Shown: positions 18,525-27,286, numbered from the stretch's first letter. The stretch: DNA of 49,545 bases from Psychroserpens burtonensis DSM 12212 (GCF_000425305.1 NZ_KE384346.1:11193-60737); one strand, 5' to 3'. Numbers and translations: made by a program. Notes: generated by a model not told the origin, from the sequence alone.

Positions 18525-19343
18525 ATGCAAGGAAAAAAACTATTCTTAACAAGAATTAAACATGTTTATCACTTTTTAAAAAAACAATACTATACCCGTT
18601 TAGGTACAGATCGTGACTTGATTTTAGTGTATACGATGAGTAAAGTAGGGTCTTCTTCGGTATATTATTCCCTAAAACAAAAATTCCCATATAAAGAAAT
18701 TCATCATGTTCATTTTTTAGGGGATACTTGGTTGCACAAATTTAAAAACGATCATACAATTTTTAAGAACAACCTTAAAACGGCAGACAAGTTGTTTGCA
18801 CTTTTTAATAAAAAACGTTGGAATGTAAAAATCATCACATTGACGAGAGATCCAATAGCAAGAGATATATCTGGGATTTTTCAAGCTTGGCAACATGTTT
18901 TTGATGTTGATGATATTACTGAAGTAACACCAGAACAGATTCTGGGTTATTTGAATTCTAATGATTTTTTATATGCTGCGAATTGGTTTGAAACCGATTT
19001 TTTGGAGTTTACGGGTCTAAACGTTTTTAATTCAAAATTTGATAAAGATAAAGGCTATCAAACTTACAGTTCAAATAATACACCAATCCTAGTGATGCAA
19101 TTAGAACAGTTGAATGCGGTGTATAATGAAGCAATGAATGTGTTTATTGGCACAGATGAATATGTGTTACATAAAGAAAACATAACGTCATCTAGAGCGT
19201 CTGGACTGCTTAATAAAAAGATTAAAACGCTTTTTCATCTTCCTTTAACTAAAGTAGAGACTATTTATAATTCACAATATATAAACACGTTTTATAATCC
19301 AACTCAAATTGAAAATTTTAAAGACCGATGGACAAAAATATAA
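18525..19343 (+). CDS. Putative capsular polysaccharide synthesis protein, NKWYS/sulfotransferase-like
   Basis: A 272-residue protein resembling the 'putative capsular polysaccharide synthesis' (NKWYS) family, which shares the P-loop of sulfotransferases. VYTMSKVGSSSVYYSL near residue 45 is the phosphosulfate-loop-like motif, and LTRDPIARDISGIF near residue 105 matches the 3'-phosphate-binding segment. AANWFETDF stands where related proteins carry the NKWYS sequence. A PAPS-dependent sulfotransferase role is likely but unproven. It differs clearly from the sulfotransferase at 14632-15510. The end overlaps the next GT2 gene by 16 nt. Confidence 0.75.
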   Translation: MQGKKLFLTRIKHVYHFLKKQYYTRLGTDRDLILVYTMSKVGSSSVYYSLKQKFPYKEIHHVHFLGDTWLHKFKNDHTIFKNNLKTADKLFALFNKKRWNVKIITLTRDPIARDISGIFQAWQHVFDVDDITEVTPEQILGYLNSNDFLYAANWFETDFLEFTGLNVFNSKFDKDKGYQTYSSNNTPILVMQLEQLNAVYNEAMNVFIGTDEYVLHKENITSSRASGLLNKKIKTLFHLPLTKVETIYNSQYINTFYNPTQIENFKDRWTKI

Positions 19344-20320
19344 ATGGTGTAAGTGTGATACTTTGCTGTTATAATAGTGCAAAAAGATTGCCTGAAACTT
19401 TAAAGTATCTGGCAGCTCAAAAAGTAAACAGTGCTTTAGCATGGGAAATTGTTTTAGTCAATAATAATTCTACAGATCGCACTGTGGAAGCTGCACAGTC
19501 TATCTGGGCAACATTAGGAGCGCCAGTGGTTCTGAAGCTTGTAGATGAAGCTAATCCTGGTTTATCATTGGCACGAGAGAAAGGCATGTCTGTTTCTAAA
19601 TATGATATTTTTCTGTTTTGTGATGACGATAATTGGTTACAGTACGATTATGTAGAAACCGTGTTTAATACCTTTAAAGACAATCCACAACTTGGCGCAT
19701 TAGGCGGTTGGAGTTCGGCTGTATTTGAAGCCGATAAACCAGAATGGTTTGATGTTTTTTCGGGTAATTTTGCAGTGGGTAAACCGGTTCCAAACACAGG
19801 GTTATTAACTAAAGCGAACCAATATATATATGGCGCAGGATTAGCATTACGGGGAGATACCATCAAACGATTAAAACAAAAAGGTTTTAAAAATATTCTT
19901 ACAGATAGAAAAGGTAAGCAATTATCGAGTGGAGGCGATGTTGAACTAATTTATGGTTTAAAATTAATGGATGTACCAGTAATGTTTCATGAATCCTTAT
20001 TTTTTTACCATTATATGCCTAAAGCCAGAATGCAGTGGGACTATTTAGTAAAACTAAGAACCTCTATGTATTGGTCTAATTTTGTGTTGGGTATGTATTC
20101 AGATACTTTTAAGAATAACCCAGTAACACTTAAATCTATCCTTAAAAAAGTACAACAATCTATTATTTATATCTATACTCAAAATAAGGAACTAAAACAA
20201 CTAGAAACTAATAAAGCCATGTTTATAAAAAATAAAATAGAAGTTAAAAAGTTATTCTTAAAACACATTTACTTTTATTACAACACGAGAGTAGCTTTAA
20301 AAAAAATACAGCATGATTAA
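19328..20320 (+). CDS. GT2 family glycosyltransferase (first of a tandem pair)
   Basis: A 330-residue GT-A enzyme. GVSVILCCYNSAKRLPETL opens the fold, VNNNSTDRT is the second block, and FCDDDNWL is the metal-binding motif. LGALGGW, KPEWFD, GAGLALRG and LSSGGDVEL follow in the same order as in the next gene, so the two are paralogs. The acceptor-side C-terminus is basic and helical. It overlaps the upstream NKWYS-like gene by 16 nt and the downstream paralog by 8 nt, indicating tight translational coupling. Confidence 0.87.
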   Translation: MDKNINGVSVILCCYNSAKRLPETLKYLAAQKVNSALAWEIVLVNNNSTDRTVEAAQSIWATLGAPVVLKLVDEANPGLSLAREKGMSVSKYDIFLFCDDDNWLQYDYVETVFNTFKDNPQLGALGGWSSAVFEADKPEWFDVFSGNFAVGKPVPNTGLLTKANQYIYGAGLALRGDTIKRLKQKGFKNILTDRKGKQLSSGGDVELIYGLKLMDVPVMFHESLFFYHYMPKARMQWDYLVKLRTSMYWSNFVLGMYSDTFKNNPVTLKSILKKVQQSIIYIYTQNKELKQLETNKAMFIKNKIEVKKLFLKHIYFYYNTRVALKKIQHD

Positions 20321-21317
20321 AGGGGTTTCAATTGTACTATGCACGTATAATGGTAAAAATAGACTTGAGGAAACGTTTAAGCATTTAGCGGCTCAGAAAA
20401 TCACTGTTCCTTGTGAAATTATTTTTGTAGATAATGCATCCACAGATGGTACAAAAGAGTTCGCAGATCATTGGTGGCAACTAAATGAATCATCACTTAT
20501 AAGCTATCGTTCTTTTGTGCAACCAATTCCAGGGAAATCATATGCACAAGATTTGGGCTATGATCAAGCACAATACGAGTATATTTTGGTTTGTGATGAC
20601 GATAACTGGTTATGCGATATTTATGTGCAAACTGCCTATGCTATAATGACTGAAAACGCTAGTATTGGGGCTTTAGGTGGTTGGTGCGATGGAGTTTTTG
20701 AGTCTAAAAAACCTGAGTGGTTTGATAAATACACCAAATATTATGTTGTTGTAAAACAAGGCAAACGTAGTGGTGATATTACACATAAAAAAGGCTGTTT
20801 GTATGGGGCAGGTATGGTGTTGCGCAAATCGCATTGGTTGCAATTAAAAGCCTTAGGCTTTAACCATCTGTTAAGCTGTAGAAAAGGGGATAGTTTAAGC
20901 TCTGGTGGAGATACAGAATATTGTTATGCCTTACGCCTATTAGGATATAAAATTTGGTATGATGAGCGTTTGTATTTTAAGCATTTTATGACGAAAGGAA
21001 GATTGTATAAGGCGTATGTGTCTGAATTACGTAAGGAACTATCGTATTCTAATTTTATTCTTTGGCCATACAGAGATGTTTTAAGCGGAAAACCAAAAAC
21101 TAAATATAGCTTATACCGGTCAGTTTTAACTGGAATGCCTTCTATACTTATTAAAAATGTTATTAATTTAAAGTTTGGAGATTTCGATAAAAAGGAAGCC
21201 GCTAAAGATTATTTTAGATATTTCAAGTATAAGGTATTTTACGCTTCAATTTATCTTGAAAACTTAAAATCAGTGAGGTCATGGGCTCAAACAACTAATA
21301 AAAATAATTTTGATTAA
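20313..21317 (+). CDS. GT2 family glycosyltransferase (second of a tandem pair)
   Basis: A 334-residue GT-A enzyme. GVSIVLCTYNGKNRLEETF, VDNASTDGT and VCDDDNWL are the conserved blocks, with GALGGWCDG, KPEWFD, GAGMVLRKS and LSSGGDTEY matching the upstream gene. The pair probably arose by duplication and then diverged, perhaps adding two successive or different residues. The start lies 8 nt inside the previous gene and the methyltransferase gene begins 2 nt after its stop. Confidence 0.87.
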   Translation: MIKGVSIVLCTYNGKNRLEETFKHLAAQKITVPCEIIFVDNASTDGTKEFADHWWQLNESSLISYRSFVQPIPGKSYAQDLGYDQAQYEYILVCDDDNWLCDIYVQTAYAIMTENASIGALGGWCDGVFESKKPEWFDKYTKYYVVVKQGKRSGDITHKKGCLYGAGMVLRKSHWLQLKALGFNHLLSCRKGDSLSSGGDTEYCYALRLLGYKIWYDERLYFKHFMTKGRLYKAYVSELRKELSYSNFILWPYRDVLSGKPKTKYSLYRSVLTGMPSILIKNVINLKFGDFDKKEAAKDYFRYFKYKVFYASIYLENLKSVRSWAQTTNKNNFD

Positions 21318-21319
21318 TA

Positions 21320-21982
21320 ATGAGTGATTTGAAAAATAAAATAAAAAAACTATTGTTTTCTTTAAACTTATATGAACCTGACTTTGTGGTATCAGAAAAA
21401 TATTGGGAGAAAAGATATCTAAATAATAGTAATTCGGGATCTGGTAGTTATGGCAGATTAGCAGAATTTAAAGCTCATATTTTAAATAATTTTGTAAAAG
21501 AAAATAACATACAGTCAGTAATTGAATTAGGGTGTGGCGATGGTAATCAATTGAGGCTTGCTAACTATCAAAGTTATATCGGTTATGATGTTTCTGAAAC
21601 AGCGATTGAACTATGTAAATCTATCTTTGAGAAAGATGTAAATAAATCATTTTATTTGACAGAGGATTTAATGGATTATCCTAAATCTTCAGATTTGGTA
21701 CTGTCGTTAGATGTGATTTTTCATTTAACCGAGAATGAGGTTTATAATTCCTATATGCAACAACTATTCAGGATGTCTAATAATTATGTTATAATTTACT
21801 CCAGTAATTATCACGGATACATATCAAAACATGTTCGTTGTAGAAAGTTTACTAAATGGATTGATAACAATGTTTCCGATGAATGGGAGCAGATTACATA
21901 TATTAAGAACAGATATCCATTTGAAAGTTCTAATCCTAGTCAAACATCAATGGCTGACTTCTATATTTATAAGAAAAAGTAA
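21320..21982 (+). CDS. Class I SAM-dependent methyltransferase
   Basis: A 220-residue protein with a seven-strand methyltransferase core. VIELGCGDGNQLRL (about residues 70-83) binds SAM, GYDVSETAIELC is the acidic second strand, and LVLSLDVIFHLTENEVY is the fourth strand with following helix, a pattern common in small-molecule and sugar methyltransferases. The N-terminus YWEKRYLNNSNSGSGSYG is typical of its subgroup. It probably methylates a sugar or lipid-linked intermediate. Short gaps on both sides (2 and 12 nt) place it in the operon. Confidence 0.82.
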   Translation: MSDLKNKIKKLLFSLNLYEPDFVVSEKYWEKRYLNNSNSGSGSYGRLAEFKAHILNNFVKENNIQSVIELGCGDGNQLRLANYQSYIGYDVSETAIELCKSIFEKDVNKSFYLTEDLMDYPKSSDLVLSLDVIFHLTENEVYNSYMQQLFRMSNNYVIIYSSNYHGYISKHVRCRKFTKWIDNNVSDEWEQITYIKNRYPFESSNPSQTSMADFYIYKKK

Positions 21983-21994
21983 AAATCTACTTAA

Positions 21995-23242
21995 ATGTCG
22001 AATAAACATATCGCCTTTATTGTAAAATACTTTCCTACAGTATCAGAAACCTTTATTGTGAATCAAATAAATGGTTTGTTAGACGCTGGTTATACCGTTC
22101 AATTATATGCCTATGTGCAATTAGAAAACACACTAATACACGACAGTCTAAAAAAGCATCATTTATTAGAAAATGTAAATTACTTTATTAAACCTCCTGC
22201 ATCTAAAGTACACCGTTTCGTTTTATTTATCAAGTGGCTATTCAAACATTTTTATAGCATTAAATGGCCTGTATTATTTAAAACCCTTAATTGTTTTAAA
22301 TACGGAAAGAAGGCCTATACTCTAAGTCTTTTTTTTGAGGCACAGTGGTTTTTAGTGCCTTATAAATGGGAGTTAATACATGCACATTTTGGTATGAACG
22401 GAAATCGTGTAGCACAATTAAAAGCAATAGGCGTTCTACCAAAGTCAGTAAAGCTTATTAATACTTTTCATGGTTATGATTTATCACCCGATATGCTCCC
22501 GTTGTATGCAGAGCAATACAGTGATTTGTTTAGAGAAGCAGATGCTTTTACGGTCAATACGCCCTATTTAGAGCAGTTATTAAAACAAGTTAATGCGCAC
22601 AATAAACCGAGTTATATTTTACCAGTAGGATTAGATACTTCTTATTTTAAAAAGGAACAAGAAAAAGTAAATACAGCCTATTTCGATGTGGTTTTTTGCG
22701 GACGATTAATTCCTTTTAAAGGGCCGGATTTAGCGATTAAAATTATAAAACAATTAGTAGAGTCAGGATGCAATACTGTACGCTTGCATCTCATTGGAGC
22801 TGGCCCCATGAACGAGCAATTACATAAAGATGTGCTAAGTTATAAACTAGAAGCGCACGTCTTGTTTTACGGTAAATTGTCACAGGAGGCTATAAAGTTA
22901 AGGTTTCAAGAATCTGATGTTTTTATCCTACCAGGACGATATGATCTGCAAACGGGTCGAGCAGAAACGCAAGGCTTGGTCGTGCAAGAAGCACAAGCAA
23001 TGAGCCTTCCTGTAATTGTAAGTGATGTTGGTGGTATTAAGTATGGGGTAGTGCCCAATAAGAGTGGGTTTGTTATTGCAGAAAATGATATAGATGGTTT
23101 TGTTAGCGCGCTAGTGCAGCTTATTTTAAACCCAAATAAGAAAGCGGAGTTCGGTGAAAATGGTCGAAATTTTGTAGTTAAAAATTATGATAATAAAGTG
23201 CTCACCGATGCACTGTTGTCTATTTATAATACGATCACTTAG
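21995..23242 (+). CDS. GT4 family glycosyltransferase, colanic-acid WcaL/AmsK-like
   Basis: A 415-residue GT-B enzyme. The N-terminus IAFIVKYFPTVSETFIVNQI is characteristic of the WcaL/AmsK/EpsF group, and INTFHGYDL is a hallmark of the N-domain. The donor domain contains VVFCGRLIPFKGPDLAIK and the Glu-x7-Glu motif ETQGLVVQE. In E. coli WcaL takes part in colanic acid repeat assembly; the sugar here is unknown. It ends the gene run that began at 18525 and is followed by 537 nt without an intact gene. Confidence 0.88.
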   Translation: MSNKHIAFIVKYFPTVSETFIVNQINGLLDAGYTVQLYAYVQLENTLIHDSLKKHHLLENVNYFIKPPASKVHRFVLFIKWLFKHFYSIKWPVLFKTLNCFKYGKKAYTLSLFFEAQWFLVPYKWELIHAHFGMNGNRVAQLKAIGVLPKSVKLINTFHGYDLSPDMLPLYAEQYSDLFREADAFTVNTPYLEQLLKQVNAHNKPSYILPVGLDTSYFKKEQEKVNTAYFDVVFCGRLIPFKGPDLAIKIIKQLVESGCNTVRLHLIGAGPMNEQLHKDVLSYKLEAHVLFYGKLSQEAIKLRFQESDVFILPGRYDLQTGRAETQGLVVQEAQAMSLPVIVSDVGGIKYGVVPNKSGFVIAENDIDGFVSALVQLILNPNKKAEFGENGRNFVVKNYDNKVLTDALLSIYNTIT

Positions 23243-23271
23243 TTTTAGTTAGCCTTTCTAAGACGCTTTGT

Positions 23272-23510
23272 CTATTGGGCACTGAAGGTGCTTTTGCCCG
23301 TATTATTTAAATGAGAATAGTCAAAAGATACATTCCTATCATCTAAACCTGTGTTGTTTTTATAAGGGGATAAATTGATGAAATTACGTTCAGGTATTAA
23401 ACAAGCTACAGGGAAAAGTTCTTTATTATGCCATACTTTAATTCATTAGTAGCAGTATCTTCAATAAACTGTTCATATAAAGGGTATACGCCATGTAAAA
23501 CATAGCTGGA
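23272..23510 (-). pseudogene. Minus-strand remnant resembling an SGNH-hydrolase C-terminus
   Basis: Reading the minus strand, SYVLHGVYPLYEQFIEDTA continues to a stop, then after one frameshift PVACLIPERNFINL runs to a final stop at 23274. The second piece contains FDYSHLNNTG, the D-x-x-H block (Asp at 23322-23320, His at 23313-23311) found at the end of SGNH/GDSL hydrolases and acyl esterases. The upstream part of the gene is lost. It reads against all neighbouring genes except the methyltransferase at 24921. The family call rests on that one block. Confidence 0.5.
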
Positions 23511-23779
23511 TAATTAAATGTTTTAATTTGATAATACATTTATTTTGCCATTGATTATTTTATATTTACAACTTAATCTGAAGAACAATTCATTTTATCG
23601 GAGTGTATTAATAATACAGAAACGTTCTAGTCAATGGTATCTAATTTTGATTATGAGTGTAGTTTGTGTTCTAATCGATCTACTTATCTTAATGGTTTCA
23701 CTTTCTTGAGATTTCTCTAAAGTGTTTTTAATTAGATGACTTGAACGTATAATCTAAACAAAATAATTTTTTAAAGACA
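23511..23779. other. Gene-free stretch before the 23780 glycosyltransferase
   Basis: No intact gene is visible. A 45-codon plus-strand frame (23572-23709) is hydrophobic but has no start and no recognisable family. No full TAnnTTTG box was found before the next gene. It is probably decayed coding DNA continuous with the SGNH-like remnant. Confidence 0.4.
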
Positions 23780-24928
23780 ATGAAAATAGCACATGTTTTT
23801 GTGGATTTTCCTAATGAAAGTCAGTTGTATAATTCTAAGCTAATTAGTAGACTTGAACTCTCTGGGGTAAAATGTGCTATAATTACCTTTACAAATAGAA
23901 AACAAGCTAATGAATTTGAGACGTATAGTGTTGCTCATCAAAGATTTAATTGGTTTTTGTATTTGTTAAGAGGTTTAATTCGCTATAAAACCTTCAGAAA
24001 ATATAAACGGAGTACAAGCTTTAATTTTAAAAAAGCTATTTTTTATTTTGGTAGATTTTCTGTTTTAATTGATATTAATCCTAATGTTGTTCATATCCAT
24101 CACATACAGTTGTTACAGCCTTCATTATTGAATTTTTTAAGTGTTTGTAATATTAAAGCTATTGTTTCCTTTCGGGGAGGGGATTTGTTGGTAAGGCCTA
24201 AACGGTCTAAAAAAGAGACTAACTTTGTTATCAAAGTCGTAGAGTCCATTAAAAATGTGCATTTGGTCTCCAATCATTTAAAAATAAATTTAAAAGTTCT
24301 CAACCCCATCGGTATTAATTATTTTGTTATTCGAAGAAGCGTAGAAACGGATAGCATTGTAAAACTTAATAAGGTTGAAAATGATAGACCCATGATTTTA
24401 ACAATTGGTCGTCTTCATTGGACTAAAGGTTATAAAATAGCATTGGAGGCTATTTATTTGTTAAAATCTAGTGGTGTTTCTTTTTCATATCATATTTGTG
24501 GCAGTTACACTAATGACCAAAAAGATGAACTTAATTATTGGATCGCAAAATATAACTTGCAGGATACTATTGTTTTTCATGGGCATTTAAAATCAGAAGA
24601 AATAGACGAGCTATTGAGTTTAACTACTGTTTATCTTCAAAGCTCCTTAAGTGAAGGTATACCAAATACTCTATTAAGAGCATTGAAACATAGAGTACCT
24701 ACGGTGACTACTGATGCTGGAGGTATACCTGAAATATTTCAAGAGAATGTAGATGGTCTTTTAGCTGAAATGGCTAATCCTCAAGACTTGTTTTTGAAGT
24801 TAAACGAATTATTACTTAACACAGAAATGCAAGAGAGTATAAGAAGAAGTAAAAATGTATTAATTTCAAACTATGATAAAGAAATTGATAGGTATAAAAA
24901 AATGTACGAAACGGTTTATACTAATTAA
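23780..24928 (+). CDS. GT4-like glycosyltransferase with altered Glu-x7-Glu motif
   Basis: A 382-residue GT-B fold protein. IAHVFVDFPNESQLYNSKLI starts the N-domain, VSFRGGDL is the conserved hinge-side motif, and ILTIGRLHWTKGYKIALEAI starts the donor domain. In the usual Glu-x7-Glu motif the second glutamate is replaced: the sequence is SEGIPNTLLRALKH, with Arg where family members have Glu. That residue normally contacts the donor nucleotide, so activity may be changed or lost. It shares the HW-x-KG donor-domain start with the enzymes at 29884 and 31187. Its last 8 nt overlap the convergent methyltransferase gene. Confidence 0.82.
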   Translation: MKIAHVFVDFPNESQLYNSKLISRLELSGVKCAIITFTNRKQANEFETYSVAHQRFNWFLYLLRGLIRYKTFRKYKRSTSFNFKKAIFYFGRFSVLIDINPNVVHIHHIQLLQPSLLNFLSVCNIKAIVSFRGGDLLVRPKRSKKETNFVIKVVESIKNVHLVSNHLKINLKVLNPIGINYFVIRRSVETDSIVKLNKVENDRPMILTIGRLHWTKGYKIALEAIYLLKSSGVSFSYHICGSYTNDQKDELNYWIAKYNLQDTIVFHGHLKSEEIDELLSLTTVYLQSSLSEGIPNTLLRALKHRVPTVTTDAGGIPEIFQENVDGLLAEMANPQDLFLKLNELLLNTEMQESIRRSKNVLISNYDKEIDRYKKMYETVYTN

Positions 24929-25649
24929 TCTTTTCACAAAAGAAGTAGGTACAGAGGCCTAACATTCTTTTTTCAAAGTATTTTTCAAGATGAGTTTTAA
25001 GCCCAATTAGTTCTAAAACTTTAGAAGATTTGTACCCAAATATTAGTTTGTGTAAAAAACTAAACTTTGGTCTAATGTGAAAAGAGCTTTTTTCTAAAAT
25101 TTTAAATCCCGCTCTATCTAATAAATAAGCGACTCTTTTTGGATCATCCCAATCTTCAACTGGTTGTTGATTATGTGCATTCAAATACTTGTTTTTGTAA
25201 TTACCATTTGGGGTGGTTAAATACACATAACTATTCATTTTCATTATTGCATTTAATTCTAGTAAGTATTTTTCTTTTTCCTGATGCTCAACGTGTTCAT
25301 AGACTTCGCTAGAAACGCAAAAATCAAAATACATTGTAGGGATATCATTGGCTGTTTCGTTATTCAAACCAAATATTTTAGTAATAAAAGGAAACTTTTC
25401 GACGACTAGTGCTAATGTGCTTGGTGTGACATCATAACCGTATAAATTTTTAAAATTTAATTTATTTAGATAGTATAATATCCATCCAGAGCCACATCCA
25501 AAATCAATGATTTTACTGTCTTTATTTATTTTATACTGGTCAAGTAAGTCGATCAGTATATTGAGCCTAATCTGTTTAGAGGGTCCTACTTTAGTCCAGT
25601 CCTCGTTTTTACTCCATCGTTTTAAATAGAAATCATCAGTACTATTCAT
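24921..25649 (-). CDS. Class I SAM-dependent methyltransferase on the opposite strand
   Basis: A 242-residue methyltransferase. IIDFGCGSGWILYYL is the SAM loop, YGYDVTPST the acidic strand, FDFCVSSEVYEHVEH the strand-4 region and YLTTPNGNY a post-core motif common in sugar methyltransferases. It is the only intact minus-strand gene in the 40-kb locus and meets its convergent neighbour with an 8-nt overlap. No TAnnTTTG promoter is seen upstream, so its expression is unclear. It looks like a later insertion or a segment inverted with its neighbours. Confidence 0.82.
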   Translation of the reverse strand: MNSTDDFYLKRWSKNEDWTKVGPSKQIRLNILIDLLDQYKINKDSKIIDFGCGSGWILYYLNKLNFKNLYGYDVTPSTLALVVEKFPFITKIFGLNNETANDIPTMYFDFCVSSEVYEHVEHQEKEKYLLELNAIMKMNSYVYLTTPNGNYKNKYLNAHNQQPVEDWDDPKRVAYLLDRAGFKILEKSSFHIRPKFSFLHKLIFGYKSSKVLELIGLKTHLEKYFEKRMLGLCTYFFCEKIN

Positions 25650-26106
25650 TTTATATTTTATTATTGAGTTATAAATCCAATTGTGAGTCTAAGGAACAAA
25701 CCAAGACTGTGTATTTAATATTCATTCGAAGACGTTTTTAAGAGATCTGCTACTTATTTTAAATTTGCAAAGAAGCATTTTACGCTTATAATGTCTAAAG
25801 TATCAAATTCGAATAATAGCGGGTTGTAACATGAGCAGTGCCAAGTTCCAGCATATTAATTGGCTTCTATTTACTATAAAACCAAGAAGTGTTTCCGCTT
25901 TGTTTTTAGTTTTGTGTAACACGCTATTTATTTTATAGTCTCCGGTTTCAAATTTTAGTTTATGGCGATTTTCAATAGTACCAAAACAAAAAAATGGTGT
26001 CAACTAATTAATTTGATTGCTCATAGTTTTAATATGAAAACTATTGAATTTCAAATATAAGTTTAATATTTATTTGAACTATATTTTATGATTAATTATA
26101 GTTGAA
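25650..26106. other. Gene-poor stretch with one weak minus-strand frame
   Basis: No convincing gene. A 66-codon minus-strand frame (25803-26003, TTG start) contains KFETGDYKINSVLHKTKNK and a hydrophobic end. It is not recognised and has no gene-like context beyond sharing the methyltransferase's strand. It could be a remnant. Confidence 0.35.
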
Positions 26107-26295
26107 ATGAATTATGTACACGACGAATCTATTTTAAAGGAAACCATCCTGATTATAACTGGAGTAGGAGCGTTGTTAGGCATTGATCCTCTATACCTCT
26201 TTCAAACTTATAATGATAAATGAGATGCATTACCGTTAGGGATTTTTTTTAAATTTCTTGTTACAATCAATAAACCTTTTATATTTGGAGACTAA
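26107..26295 (+). pseudogene. Short ORF interrupted by an in-frame TGA, unknown family
   Basis: From the ATG at 26107 the frame reads 38 codons (including ILIITGVGALLGIDPLYLFQ) to a TGA at 26221. It then continues for 23 open codons (DALPLGIFFKF and on) to a TAA at 26293. TGA in place of TGG (YNDK-W-DALPLG) would restore a 62-residue frame. The composition is protein-like on both sides of the stop, so I read it as a gene fragment with a nonsense mutation. I do not recognise the family. Its 3' end contains the promoter of the next gene. Confidence 0.4.
26257..26287 (+). promoter_or_regulatory. Bacteroidota-type promoter before the 26345 GT2 gene
   Basis: CTTG at 26257-26260, a 19-nt gap and TATATTTG at 26280-26287, a full -7 match with a near-consensus upstream element. 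It ends 57 nt before the ATG at 26345 and is a likely restart of transcription after the rearranged segment. Confidence 0.6.
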
Positions 26296-26344
26296 TAAAT
26301 AAAGTTTTTGGGTAAAGACTTTTCTATACAATAACCAATTGCTT

Positions 26345-27286
26345 ATGGGTTTAAGTTTTATTACACCACATTATAATGATTTAGAGGGTTTACAGCGAAT
26401 TTATACCTGTTTGCAAGCGCAAACTCTAGCCTCTTGGGATTGGGTAATTGTAGATGACACGTCTGATTTTGAAATACAAAAAAAAGTAAAGCATTGGATT
26501 GATAACTTGCAGAGTGAGAAAGTGCAACTGTACTTAAATACAGAAAAAACAAATGCCTCTGTTTGTAGAAATCTTGGTGCTGACATCGCTAAAAGTGATA
26601 CGTTGGTTTTTTTAGATGCGGATGATTTCATCGGTAATGATTTTGTTCACAATAGACAGATAGTATTTAATGATTTTGCAGTTTTTATAAATTATAGTAT
26701 TTTAAACGAGAAAGGAGAAAAAATTATAAAAATACATACTCAAGAAAATTATTTAAACAATTTTTTGGCAGCAAAGTTTTTATGGCAAACGTCATGTATT
26801 TTATGGAATCGTTCTTTTTTTAAAAAAATAGGACAATTCAATCCATCATTAATGAGATTACAAGATGTTGAATTAAGTATTAGAGCACTACAAAATAGCA
26901 CGGACTATTCGGTTGTAAATAATCCAATAGATTTTTATTATCAGACCAAACCTATGCGCCTTCGTAAAAATTTCGTGTTACCCGTTTGTGATGCCGTATA
27001 TGTATTTATTTCTAAACTGTTACAAACAGATGCGCTAAGTAAATACCAAGTGTCATTAGTTTCGGGGTACTATTTTTTGTGTGTACGTTATTTAGAGCGT
27101 TCAGGAAGTAAAACACACACAGACTTGGTACAGCGAAACTTAACCTTGTTTTATGAAAAAAAGTATATTTGTTTTAAAGACTATAGTATTGCTTGTGTAG
27201 CTTTACAACTCTATAAATTGAATGTACTATCTGGGAAACAATTTTTAAGAATTAATAGATATTTATTTAAACCACAGCAGATATAG
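26345..27286 (+). CDS. GT2 family glycosyltransferase
   Basis: A 313-residue GT-A enzyme. GLSFITPHYNDLEGLQRIY is the first conserved block, WVIVDDTSD the second, ASVCRNLGADIAKSD the donor-binding helix and FLDADDFIG the DxD-type metal site. LMRLQDVELSIRAL matches the acceptor-side helix that often carries the catalytic base. I prefer the ATG at 26345 over a TTG two codons upstream because it begins right before the first beta strand. A promoter candidate lies just upstream. Substrates unknown. Confidence 0.86.
   Translation: MGLSFITPHYNDLEGLQRIYTCLQAQTLASWDWVIVDDTSDFEIQKKVKHWIDNLQSEKVQLYLNTEKTNASVCRNLGADIAKSDTLVFLDADDFIGNDFVHNRQIVFNDFAVFINYSILNEKGEKIIKIHTQENYLNNFLAAKFLWQTSCILWNRSFFKKIGQFNPSLMRLQDVELSIRALQNSTDYSVVNNPIDFYYQTKPMRLRKNFVLPVCDAVYVFISKLLQTDALSKYQVSLVSGYYFLCVRYLERSGSKTHTDLVQRNLTLFYEKKYICFKDYSIACVALQLYKLNVLSGKQFLRINRYLFKPQQI

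Noticed and set aside
23277-23299. Terminator-like hairpin with a TTTT after the 21995 glycosyltransferase gene
   Set aside because: The stem has only four Watson-Crick pairs and the sequence is explained by the antisense SGNH-like remnant.
25803-26003. 66-codon minus-strand ORF
   Set aside because: TTG start, no recognised motif, no neighbours to support it. Kept only as a note on the gene-poor stretch.
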